Translations under genes and position numbers: made by a program
Notes under the pieces: model-generated
Told to the model about the DNA's origin: nothing
The model's database searches: none
What the model saw: the letters and a program-made list of their open reading frames with translations, nothing else
NCBI RefSeq assembly: GCF_005280295.1
Contig: NZ_CP040020.1
Location: 2,790,001 to 2,854,000, forward strand
DNA: 64,000 nucleotides
Origin: Brevibacterium sp. CS2
GTDB taxonomy: Bacteria > Actinomycetota > Actinomycetes > Actinomycetales > Brevibacteriaceae
Direction: 5' to 3'
Part shown: positions 54,513 through 62,793 of the stretch, in pieces
Position numbering within the stretch: position 1 is the stretch's first letter
How the letters are laid out: the number at the start of each line of letters is the position of its first letter

Positions 54513-57278
54513 TCAGGCTGTGCTCACCCCGACCGTGGCCTTCCGGGCGCGCCGCCGCAGGGCCTTGTCGACCTCGACGGTGAGGAACACGACGACCCCG
54601 ACGATCACCGGAAGCAGCCAGCCGCTGAGCGGCACGGCGGTGGTGGCGAACGCGACCTGCATGAACGGAAGGTACCCGAAGGCGAGCTGCAACCCGATCA
54701 ACAGCGCGACGCACAGCCACGAGATGCCGTTCGTCGTGAACAGCTCACGGCGCATGCTGGACGCGGTGGTGAACCGGCTGGCGAACAGGTAGAAGATCTG
54801 CCCGACGACGAGCGTGTGCACCGCGATCGTCCGCGAGGTCTCGAGGTCGAGCCCACCGGACTGCGCGAGCAGGAACGCCCCGATCGTCGCCCCGCCGAGC
54901 AGCAGGGACACGTAGGCGATCCGCACGACCGCCTCGGAGTCGAGCAGGGAGGCCCGCGGATCCCGGGGCGGCCGCTCCATGATGCCGGGCTCCGAGGGCT
55001 CGAAGGACAGCGCGAGCGACAGCGTCACCGCGGTGATGAGGTTGACCCACAGCACCTGGAGCGGGGTGATCGGCAGGGTCATGCCGGCGACCATCGCGAC
55101 GAGGATGACGAGACCCTGCGCGCCGTTCGTCGGGAGCATGAAGATGATCGCCTTGCGGAGGTTGTCGTAGATCGTCCGGCCCATCTCCACGGCGGCCGCG
55201 ATCGAGGCGAAGTTGTCGTCGGTGAGGACGATGTCGGCGGCCTCCTTGGTCGCCTCCGTGCCCTTGATGCCCATCGCCACGCCGACGTCGGCGCGCTTGA
55301 GCGAGGGGGCGTCGTTGACGCCGTCGCCGGTCATCGACACGACCTCGCCGTCGGCCTGGAGCGCCTGCACGAGCCGCAGCTTGTGCTCCGGGCTCGTGCG
55401 CGCATAGACGTCGTGCTCGCGGACGATCTCCCGCAGTTCCTCGTCGGTGCTCGCCTCGAGCTCCGCCCCGGTGATCGCGCGATCACCGATCCCCATCTCC
55501 CGGGCGATCGCGGTCGCGGTGCCGGCGTGGTCACCGGTGATCATCCGCACCCGGACGCCGGCGCGCTGCACGGTGCGGATCGCCTCGATCGCCTCCTCGC
55601 GCGGCGGATCGATGATCCCGAACAGGCCGAGGAGCACGAAGCCGCCCGCATCGACGTCGTCCGTGGTGAGCTCATCGGTGCCCGGGTCGGCGCGCCGTTT
55701 GGCGGCGGCCAGCACGCGCAGGCCCGAGGCGCCGAGCCGGTCGATCTCCGCCTCCCAGTGGGCCCGGTCGAGCGGGGTGCCCGCATCGGGGCCGTCCCCC
55801 TGCCGGTCGCAGCGGTCGAGGAGCCGGTCGGGTGCGCCCTTGAGGTGGACCAGCCGGGTGCCGTCCGCCCCGGCATCGAGGGTGGCCATGTACTTGTACT
55901 CGGAGTCGAAGGGCACCTCGGCGAGCCGCTCGGCCTGCGGGTGGGCGCCGGACTTGAGGGCGAAGGTGCGGATGCCGCCGTCGGTCGGCTCCCCGTTGAG
56001 GACCCATTCCCCGTCGCGCTCGACGACACGGGAGTCGTTGGCGAGCGCGGCCACCTCGGCGATGGCGGCGAGCCCGGGGTGCGCTGCGAGCTCGATCGTC
56101 CCGCCTGCGGCGGCGTCCTCGGTGCCGGCACCCGGGGCGCCCGCGGTGTCAGGATCCGCGGCGCGGATCTCGCCGTCGGGCGCGTACCCGGTGCCGGTGA
56201 CCTCGAACCGGCCGGCGGTGGTGACGACCTCGCGCACGGTCATCTCGTTGCGGGTGAGCGTGCCGGTCTTGTCCGAGCAGATCGTCGTCACCGAGCCGAG
56301 CGTCTCCACCGAGTTCATGCGGCGGGTGATCGCGTTGCGCGAGGCCATCGCCTGCACGCCGAGGGCCAGGGTGATCGCGAGCACGGCGGGCAGGCCCTCG
56401 GGGATTGCGGCGACGGCGAAGCCGATCGCGGACATGAGCAGGCGCGGCCACGGGTGGTCGTAGAGGAGCCAGGACAGGAGCACCATGCCGACGGCGAGCA
56501 CCACGGCGACGATCGCGAGCAGCGAGGAGAAGCGGGTCATCGAGCGGGTGAGCGGGGTGTCCATCGACTCGACCTCGCTGAGCATCGTGGTGATGCGCCC
56601 GATCTCCGTGCCGGTGGCGGTGGCGGTGACGACGCCGGTGCCGGAGCCCGCGGCGACGACGGTGCCGGAGTAGGCCATCGACGAGCGGTCCCCGAGCACG
56701 GCGTCCGCGGCGACCGGGTCGACGGCCTTCTCCGCCGGCACCGATTCCCCGGTGAGCGCGGACTCCTCGATGCGGAGGTTCACGGAGCGGAGCAGCCGGA
56801 GGTCGGCAGGGACCTTGTCGCCGGCGCGCAGCCGCACGATGTCACCGGGCACGAGCTCCTCCGCGTCGACCTCGGTCCAGTCGCCGTCGCGCAGCACCTC
56901 GCTGTCGAGGGACAGCATCGAGCGGATGCTCTCGAGCGCATCGGCGGCCTTGCCCTCCTGGAAGAAAGCGACGAGCGCGTTGATGAGGACGACGGCGAGG
57001 ATGACGATCGTGTCGATGACCTCGCCGAGGATGCCGGTGAAGACCGCGGCGGCGAGCAGCACGTAGATCATCGGGTCGTGGAACTGGCGCAGCAGCCGCT
57101 GCAGCGTCGTCTCCTGCTCGCTCGGCGGCAGCGCGTTCGGGCCGGTCGCGGCGAGGATCTCGGCGGCGCGCGTCGAATCGAGTCCGGAGTCGTCGGTGTC
57201 GAGAGCGGAGAGCACGTCCTGCTCGGGCAGCGCGTGCGGCGGGCGGTCGGCGGAGAACAGCTGCGGGCTTGCGGTCAT
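54513..57278 (-). CDS. P2-type cation-transporting ATPase
   Basis: P-type ATPase of 921 residues. Domains in order: N-terminal cation-ATPase domain, M1-M2 helices, actuator domain with LTGESVPAEKA, M4 with AAIPEGLPAVLAITLALG, the phosphorylation site CSDKTGTLTRNE, the nucleotide domain, MITGDHAGTATAIA, MTGDGVNDAPSLKRADVG, and C-terminal helices M5-M10. In M6 the stretch NLITAVTLSLALSFEP has Ala where SERCA-type pumps have the Ca-binding Asp, so the ion is uncertain. ATG at 57278 with AGGAG nearby is preferred to an opening 31 codons earlier. Confidence 0.92.
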   Translation of the reverse strand: MTASPQLFSADRPPHALPEQDVLSALDTDDSGLDSTRAAEILAATGPNALPPSEQETTLQRLLRQFHDPMIYVLLAAAVFTGILGEVIDTIVILAVVLINALVAFFQEGKAADALESIRSMLSLDSEVLRDGDWTEVDAEELVPGDIVRLRAGDKVPADLRLLRSVNLRIEESALTGESVPAEKAVDPVAADAVLGDRSSMAYSGTVVAAGSGTGVVTATATGTEIGRITTMLSEVESMDTPLTRSMTRFSSLLAIVAVVLAVGMVLLSWLLYDHPWPRLLMSAIGFAVAAIPEGLPAVLAITLALGVQAMASRNAITRRMNSVETLGSVTTICSDKTGTLTRNEMTVREVVTTAGRFEVTGTGYAPDGEIRAADPDTAGAPGAGTEDAAAGGTIELAAHPGLAAIAEVAALANDSRVVERDGEWVLNGEPTDGGIRTFALKSGAHPQAERLAEVPFDSEYKYMATLDAGADGTRLVHLKGAPDRLLDRCDRQGDGPDAGTPLDRAHWEAEIDRLGASGLRVLAAAKRRADPGTDELTTDDVDAGGFVLLGLFGIIDPPREEAIEAIRTVQRAGVRVRMITGDHAGTATAIAREMGIGDRAITGAELEASTDEELREIVREHDVYARTSPEHKLRLVQALQADGEVVSMTGDGVNDAPSLKRADVGVAMGIKGTEATKEAADIVLTDDNFASIAAAVEMGRTIYDNLRKAIIFMLPTNGAQGLVILVAMVAGMTLPITPLQVLWVNLITAVTLSLALSFEPSEPGIMERPPRDPRASLLDSEAVVRIAYVSLLLGGATIGAFLLAQSGGLDLETSRTIAVHTLVVGQIFYLFASRFTTASSMRRELFTTNGISWLCVALLIGLQLAFGYLPFMQVAFATTAVPLSGWLLPVIVGVVVFLTVEVDKALRRRARKATVGVSTA

Positions 57279-57625
57279 CAGGTCTCCTGCCCCGGTCGGC
57301 CTGCCGGCCGGTTCCGGGTATGCGTCGGGTACGGGTCCGACCGGGCGGTTCGGGGACCGGTCGGACGGCATCCGACCCGGCGCCCCCGGCGACAGGGTTC
57401 CTTACCGCTCACGAGGTGGTGACCAGCGGTTTCCCCGTCCGGATCGGCTCTGTCGTCCATGCTACGCCCCGACTCCGGTGCGCCTGCTCGCCGGTGTCCC
57501 GGAATGGGACGCGCCGTCCCGTCGCACAGCACCCCTCGGTCCCGGTGCACCGCACCTCGCGCCGGGCGGGTGACGCGGGGCGGGCCGTGGACTACCGTGG
57601 CCGCATACCGGAGAGAGGGACCGCC

Positions 57626-57780
57626 ATGACCGATCCGACCAGCCGCACCACCGAGCCCGGCCCCGCCACGGGATCCGCGAACGCGGCGCCTGATCCCGCT
57701 CCGCTCTCCCCCGTTCTGCCGCCGGACACCGTCGCCGCGTGGGTCGCCGCCGACCGTGTGCAGGAGACCGCGGGGTCTGG
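57626..57780 (+). pseudogene. 5' remnant of an unidentified gene
   Basis: A plus-strand start with good signals: AGAGAGGG ribosome site, ATG at 57626, and about 50 codons of strong coding character (TDPTSRTTEPGPATGSANAA, then PLSPVLPPDTVAAWVAADRV). Beyond about 57778 the same DNA is better read on the other strand as the start of a cysteine-desulfurase-like gene. So this gene seems to be cut off. The family is not recognised. Confidence 0.4.
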
Positions 57781-57784
57781 GTTC

Positions 57785-57862
57785 CCCGGGGCCGTCGAAG
57801 TGGGCGATCCTGCTCGACTGCGCGGGGAACGCGTGGCGCAGGGCGGCGACGTCGTAGGTCAT
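57785..57862 (-). pseudogene. 5' remnant of a cysteine-desulfurase-like gene
   Basis: ATG at 57862 behind an AGAGGAG ribosome site reads MTYDVAALRHAFPAQSSRIAHFDGPG, the typical N-terminus of aminotransferase class V cysteine-desulfurase-like proteins of actinobacteria. After GPG the expected GTQ-type motif appears only in another frame, and similarity stops. The remaining 350 or more residues are absent. It meets the plus-strand remnant head to head at about 57780. Confidence 0.55.
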
Positions 57863-57964
57863 GGCGGAACTCCTCTCCCGGCCGGCCCGGTCCCGGCCCT
57901 CGCCTCACACGCTAGGTGCCGGGACGTCGGGAGGGAAGGGGTGGCCGTCGGGCCCGCGGGTCCG

Positions 57965-58570
57965 TCAGTCCGCCTGCCTGCTCGCCTGCCCGCTCGCACG
58001 GTGCGCGGTGCTCACGAGCACCGGATCGTCACCGCCGGCGAGGTGGTCGGCGAGTTCGACCTCCGGATGACTCGTGCAGGTCGGCGGGTCCCAGGGCGGG
58101 CCGAGGACGATCGCAGCGGGGTCGAGACCGCCGCGGGCGGTGTCGAAGCCGGTGCCGAGCGCCTTGAGCACCGCCTCCTTCCGCACCCAGGTGCGCAGCA
58201 GTGCGGCGAGGCGGTCGGCTTCGCTGCCACCCGCGGCGGCGCGGAACCAGATCCGCTCCTCCGCGGCGAGCGCGACATCGGCGAAGGAGCCGGCGCGGGT
58301 GCCGGAATCGCGGAACGGGGCCCACGCCTCGGCGTCGATGCCCACGCTGCCGGGCTCTCCCGGCCCGCTGCACGCCGCGGCGACCCAGCCGGCCGTCCGG
58401 GACAGCGACACTGCCACCGGGGCGGCGCCGGCCCGGGCCCGCCGGCCGCGGACGGTCGCTTCGATGCGCACCGCCTCGGCCGGCACCGAGTGCACGCGGG
58501 CGACGAGACCGGTGAGGAGGGCGTGCGCGGGGTCGACGCCGTCGGGCGCCTGCTCGATGGTCCACTCCAC
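57965..58570 (-). CDS. Sfp-type 4'-phosphopantetheinyl transferase
   Basis: Transfers the phosphopantetheine arm of CoA to carrier-protein serines. The 201 residues contain the two family motifs: VGIDAE (76-81, with Asp79 and Glu81) and WVRKEAVLKALGTG (128-141, with Glu132), plus SLSRTAGWVAAA before them. It is divergent from the NRPS gene 188 bases away and is the obvious candidate to activate that protein's carrier domain. ATG at 58570. Confidence 0.9.
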   Translation of the reverse strand: MEWTIEQAPDGVDPAHALLTGLVARVHSVPAEAVRIEATVRGRRARAGAAPVAVSLSRTAGWVAAACSGPGEPGSVGIDAEAWAPFRDSGTRAGSFADVALAAEERIWFRAAAGGSEADRLAALLRTWVRKEAVLKALGTGFDTARGGLDPAAIVLGPPWDPPTCTSHPEVELADHLAGGDDPVLVSTAHRASGQASRQAD

Positions 58571-58758
58571 GACATCCTCCTTCCCACCCGCGCGCCCCTG
58601 GGGTCCGACTCCGCGCGGTCGGGTCCAGTATCGCCGACCCGGCGCCCTCCCCTCCTCGCTGTGGCCGACGCCTCGGCGCGGGTTCCGGGCCCCGTCACCT
58701 GCCCGACGTAGACTCCGGGTGAGACATCGCCGTTCGCACGAGATCGAGAACGAGGCCT
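58571..58758. promoter_or_regulatory. Divergent control region between PPTase and NRPS genes
   Basis: 188 bases between two divergent starts, without a gene. It should hold both promoters. TAGACT (58709-58714) on the plus strand is a possible -10 for the NRPS gene. No clear repeats or operator are seen. Confidence 0.4.
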
Positions 58759-61700
58759 GTGAGCATCCACCCCCCGCAGTTCCCCGGCACGCACCGCACC
58801 CCGCTGCCGCGCACCCTCATCGACATCATCCTCTCCGTCGCCGCGACCCATCCCGAGGCGCCCGCGCTCGACGACGGCCGCCGCAGCCTGAGCTACACGG
58901 AGCTCGTGTCCGAGATGCGCGCTCTGGGCTTCGCGCTCCACGAGGCCGGCGTGGGACCCGGCGACAAGGTCGGCGTCCGCGTCTCCAGCGGCACCCTCGA
59001 CCTCTACGTCTCGATCCTCTCCGTGCTCATGATCGGCGCCGCCTACGTCCCCGTCGACGTCGACGATCCCGACGAGCGCGCCCGCACCGTGTTCTCCGAG
59101 GCCGGTGTCGCCGCGGTCGTCACCGACCCCGCGGCGCCGAGCGAGGAGATCCGCCCGACGATCACCCGCACCACGGACCGGCCGCTCGCCGACACCCCTG
59201 CCCTGCGCGCCCCGGAGCCGGGAGACGACTGCTGGGTGATCTTCACCTCCGGGTCCACCGGCACCCCCAAGGGCGTGGCCGTGACCCACCGCTCGGCCGC
59301 CGCGTTCGTCGACGCCGAGGCCCGGATCTTCTGCACCGCGGAACCGCTGGGCCCCGGCGACCGGGTGCTCGCCGGCCTGTCGGTGGCCTTCGACGCGAGC
59401 TGCGAGGAGATGTGGCTCGCCTGGGGGCACGGCGCCTGCCTGGTGCCCGCCCCGCGCGCCCTCGTCAAGTCCGGCATGGACCTCGGCCCGTGGCTGTCGA
59501 GCCGCCGCATCACCGTCGTCTCCACGGTGCCCACGCTCGCCGCGCTGTGGCCGGCGGAGACGCTCGACAACGTGCGGCTGCTGATCTTCGGCGGCGAGGC
59601 CTGCCCGCCGGAGCTCGCCGCCCGCCTGTCCGACGGCACCCGCGAGGTGTGGAACACCTACGGCCCGACCGAGGCGACCGTCGTCGCGTGCGCCGCCCCG
59701 CTCGGCGCCACCGGTCCGGTGCGGATCGGGCTGCCGCTCGACGGCTGGGACCTCGCCGTCGTCGACGCCCAGGGCGTCCCCGTGCCCGAGGGGGCGACGG
59801 GTGAGCTCATCATCGGCGGGGTGGGCCTCGCCCGCTACCTCGACCCGGTCAAGGACGCGGAGAAGTACGCGCCGATGCCGACCCTCGGCTGGGACCGCGC
59901 CTACCGCTCCGGCGACCTCGTCGTCAACGACCCGGCCGGCCTGCTGTTCGTCGGCCGCGCCGACGAACAGGTCAAGCTCGGCGGACGGCGGATCGAGCTC
60001 GGCGAGGTCGACTCGGCTCTCCAGGCGCTGCCCGGGATCGCCGGCGGTGCGGCCGCGGTGAAGACGACGCCCAGCGGCACCCAGCTGCTCATCGGCTACC
60101 TCGCTCCCTCGCAGCGCCCGGCCGCCGCGGACGAGCCCGCGCTGCTCGCCGCCTACGCCGAGCAGCTCCGCCAGGTGCTCCCGCCGGCGCTCGTCCCCCG
60201 CCTGACGATCGTCGACGAGCTGCCGACGAAGACCTCGGGCAAGGTCGACCGCAATGCGCTGCCGTGGCCGCTCGCCGCGGTCGCCGAGGACGAGGCGGCC
60301 GGCCCCCTGCCCGCGCACGCGGAGTGGATCGGGCAGCAGTGGGCGGCGGTGCTGGGCGGCACGCCCGGCATGGACACCGACTTCTTCGACGCCGGCGGCG
60401 GCTCGCTCGCCGCCGCCCAGCTCGTGTCCCGGCTGCGCACCGAGCACGCGCAGGTCACCGTCGGCGACATCTACGCTCACCCGCGCTTCGGGGCGCTCGT
60501 CGAGCTGTGCACCGGCGCCGACGCCCCGGAGAACGTCCACCGCCGGCCGCGCCGGGTGCGCCGCACCGCCCGCACGATGCAGCTCCTGCAGACGCTCCTC
60601 GGGATCCCGGTGCAGATCCTCTCCGGCATGCGCTGGGTCGTCCTCACGCTCGTCGTGTGCAACGTCGCCGGGGCCCTCGGTGCGCCGCTCGTCACCACCC
60701 CGTGGTGGTTCGTCATCGCGCTCTACCTCGTGTTCGTCACCGCGTGGGGCCGCATGCTCATCTCCGCGGCGGCCGCGCGCCTGCTCCTGCGCGGGGTCGG
60801 CCCGGGCGTCTACCCCCGCTCCGGTGGGGTGCACCTGCGGCTGTGGCTCGCCGAGCACATCGCCGAGCAGGCCGCGGCCGTGTCCGTCGCCTCCGCGCCG
60901 TGGGTCACCCGCTACGCCACCCTGCTCGGCAACCGGATCGGCCGCGACGCCGACCTCCACTCGGTCCCGCCGATCACCGGCCTGCTCACGCTCGAGGACG
61001 GCGCGGCGATCGAACCCGAGGTCGACCTCAAGGGCTGGTGGGTCGATGGGGACCTGTTGCGGATCGGCCCGATCCACGTCGGCGCGAACGCCACCGTCGG
61101 CGCCCGCTCCACGCTCATGCCCGGTGCCCGGGTGGGGGCAGGCGCCCACGTCGAACCGGGCTCCGCAGTCACCGGCAAGGTGCGGAAGAACCAGGTGTAC
61201 TCCGGCTCCCCCGCCGCGCGCGTGGGCAAGGCGAAGAACACGTTCCCGGACCCGCCCTCGCGCCGCCGCCACACCCCGTTCTGGTTCTACGCCGTCGGCT
61301 CGATCTTCCACGCCGCGATCCCCTACGCCGCGGCCGTGCCCGGGCTCGCGCTCATGGTCGCCGTCTCCGGGGTCGAGGTGTTCGCGGCTCCGCTCGCGCT
61401 GCTCGCCTGGGCGCCGGTGCTCGCCGCCGTGTGGTTCGTGTGCACCGCGGTCCTCATCGTCCTCGCCGTGCGCGGACTGGCGCTCGGCCTGCGCGAGGGC
61501 ACCTACCCGGTGCGCTCGGCGATGGGCTTCCGGGTGTGGGCCACCGAGCGGATCATGGACATGGCCCGCGACCTCCTGTTCCCCCTCTACGCGAGCCTGC
61601 TGACCCCCGTGTGGCTGCGGATCCTCGGCGCCCGCGTGGGCCGCGGGGTCGAGGCCTCGACGGTGCTGCTCGTGCCGAGCATGACGCAGATCGCCTCCGG

Positions 61701-62793
61701 GGCGTTCCTCGCCGACGACACCATGGTCGCCTCCTACGAGCTCGGCCACGGGTGGATGCGGATCGGCCGGGCCAAGGTCGGCAAGCGCGCCTTCCTCGGC
61801 AACTCCGGGATGGCCGCCGCCGGGCGCCGGGTGCGCGCGAATTCGCTCGTCGCGGTGCTGTCGGCCGCCCCGCAGAAGGCGAAGAAGGGCAGCTCGTGGA
61901 TCGGCTCTCCGCCCGTCGAGCTCCGCCGCGCGGAGGTCGCCGCCGACGAATCCCTGACCTACGATCCGCCGCTGCGGCTCAAGGCGCTGCGCGGCACCTG
62001 GGAGACGCTGCGGATCCTCGCGGTGCTCACCGCCGGGGTCGTCGTCGCCGGAGTGTTCCTCGCCCTCACCGGTCTGCTCACCGCCGCTGCCGAGGTGACG
62101 GGCGCCGGCCCGGCAGCGGGCGCCTCGGGCACGGGACCGGTGACTGCCGGGGTGTGGCCGGCGATCGTCATGACCGCCCTGTCCGGTGTCGTGATGATGC
62201 TCGCCGGTGCGGTCACCGCCGGGATCGCCGTCGTCACCAAGTGGCTGTTCGTCGGGCGGGTCAGCGCCGGGGAGCACCCGCTGTGGTCGTCGTTCATCTG
62301 GCGCAACGAGGTCGCCGACTGCTTCGTCGAGCTCGTCGCCGCCCCGTGGTTCGCGCGCTCGGCCGTCGGCACGCCGGCGCTCGTGTGGTACCTGCGGGCG
62401 CTCGGGGCGCGGATCGGACACGGCGTGTGGTGCGAGACCTACTGGCTGCCCGAGGCCGACCTCGTCGACCTCGCTGACAATTCGACGGTCAACCGCGGCT
62501 GCGTCGTGCAGACCCATCTGTTCCACGACCGGGTGATGGCACTCGATACCGTGGAGCTCGAGGCCGGAGCGACGCTGGGACCCAACAGCGTGATCCTGCC
62601 GGCGGCGACCCTCGGGCGGTCGTCGACGGTCGGCCCGACCTCGCTCGTCATGCGCGGAGAGTTCGTCCCCGCCGACGCCTACTTCACGGGCAACCCGGTG
62701 GTGCCGTGGGTCGATGCGCCCGCGCTGCCGGAGTCCTCGTTCGCCGCCGAGGCGCCCGCCCCGGCCACCACCGCTGAAGGGAGTCCGACGTGA
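58759..62793 (+). CDS. Pls-like single-module NRPS with acyltransferase-like membrane C-terminus
   Basis: A 1344-residue protein. The adenylation domain (about 20-505) has IFTSGSTGTPKGVAV, WNTYGPTEAT, YRSGDLV, GRADEQVKLGGRRIELGEVD and TKTSGKVDRNALP; the region FDASCEEMWLAW puts Glu at a specificity position. The carrier domain (about 515-585) has Ser549 in DAGGGSLAA. The rest (about 620-1320) alternates membrane helices with three hexapeptide-repeat (left-handed helix) segments, the layout of epsilon-poly-L-lysine synthetase and its TIGR02353-type relatives. No condensation or thioesterase domain is visible. It may join amino acids into an isopeptide product. GTG at 58759; stop overlaps the next start. 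Confidence 0.93.
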   Translation: MSIHPPQFPGTHRTPLPRTLIDIILSVAATHPEAPALDDGRRSLSYTELVSEMRALGFALHEAGVGPGDKVGVRVSSGTLDLYVSILSVLMIGAAYVPVDVDDPDERARTVFSEAGVAAVVTDPAAPSEEIRPTITRTTDRPLADTPALRAPEPGDDCWVIFTSGSTGTPKGVAVTHRSAAAFVDAEARIFCTAEPLGPGDRVLAGLSVAFDASCEEMWLAWGHGACLVPAPRALVKSGMDLGPWLSSRRITVVSTVPTLAALWPAETLDNVRLLIFGGEACPPELAARLSDGTREVWNTYGPTEATVVACAAPLGATGPVRIGLPLDGWDLAVVDAQGVPVPEGATGELIIGGVGLARYLDPVKDAEKYAPMPTLGWDRAYRSGDLVVNDPAGLLFVGRADEQVKLGGRRIELGEVDSALQALPGIAGGAAAVKTTPSGTQLLIGYLAPSQRPAAADEPALLAAYAEQLRQVLPPALVPRLTIVDELPTKTSGKVDRNALPWPLAAVAEDEAAGPLPAHAEWIGQQWAAVLGGTPGMDTDFFDAGGGSLAAAQLVSRLRTEHAQVTVGDIYAHPRFGALVELCTGADAPENVHRRPRRVRRTARTMQLLQTLLGIPVQILSGMRWVVLTLVVCNVAGALGAPLVTTPWWFVIALYLVFVTAWGRMLISAAAARLLLRGVGPGVYPRSGGVHLRLWLAEHIAEQAAAVSVASAPWVTRYATLLGNRIGRDADLHSVPPITGLLTLEDGAAIEPEVDLKGWWVDGDLLRIGPIHVGANATVGARSTLMPGARVGAGAHVEPGSAVTGKVRKNQVYSGSPAARVGKAKNTFPDPPSRRRHTPFWFYAVGSIFHAAIPYAAAVPGLALMVAVSGVEVFAAPLALLAWAPVLAAVWFVCTAVLIVLAVRGLALGLREGTYPVRSAMGFRVWATERIMDMARDLLFPLYASLLTPVWLRILGARVGRGVEASTVLLVPSMTQIASGAFLADDTMVASYELGHGWMRIGRAKVGKRAFLGNSGMAAAGRRVRANSLVAVLSAAPQKAKKGSSWIGSPPVELRRAEVAADESLTYDPPLRLKALRGTWETLRILAVLTAGVVVAGVFLALTGLLTAAAEVTGAGPAAGASGTGPVTAGVWPAIVMTALSGVVMMLAGAVTAGIAVVTKWLFVGRVSAGEHPLWSSFIWRNEVADCFVELVAAPWFARSAVGTPALVWYLRALGARIGHGVWCETYWLPEADLVDLADNSTVNRGCVVQTHLFHDRVMALDTVELEAGATLGPNSVILPAATLGRSSTVGPTSLVMRGEFVPADAYFTGNPVVPWVDAPALPESSFAAEAPAPATTAEGSPT

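Noticed and set aside
57278-57862. A 194-codon protein starting with the desulfurase-like N-terminus
   Set aside because: Only the first 26 or so residues look like a protein family; the remainder is Arg/Gly-rich shadow sequence.
58012-62526. 1500-codon minus-strand open frame opposite the NRPS gene
   Set aside because: Low-complexity antisense frame typical of high third-position G/C. The plus strand has complete A and carrier domain motifs.
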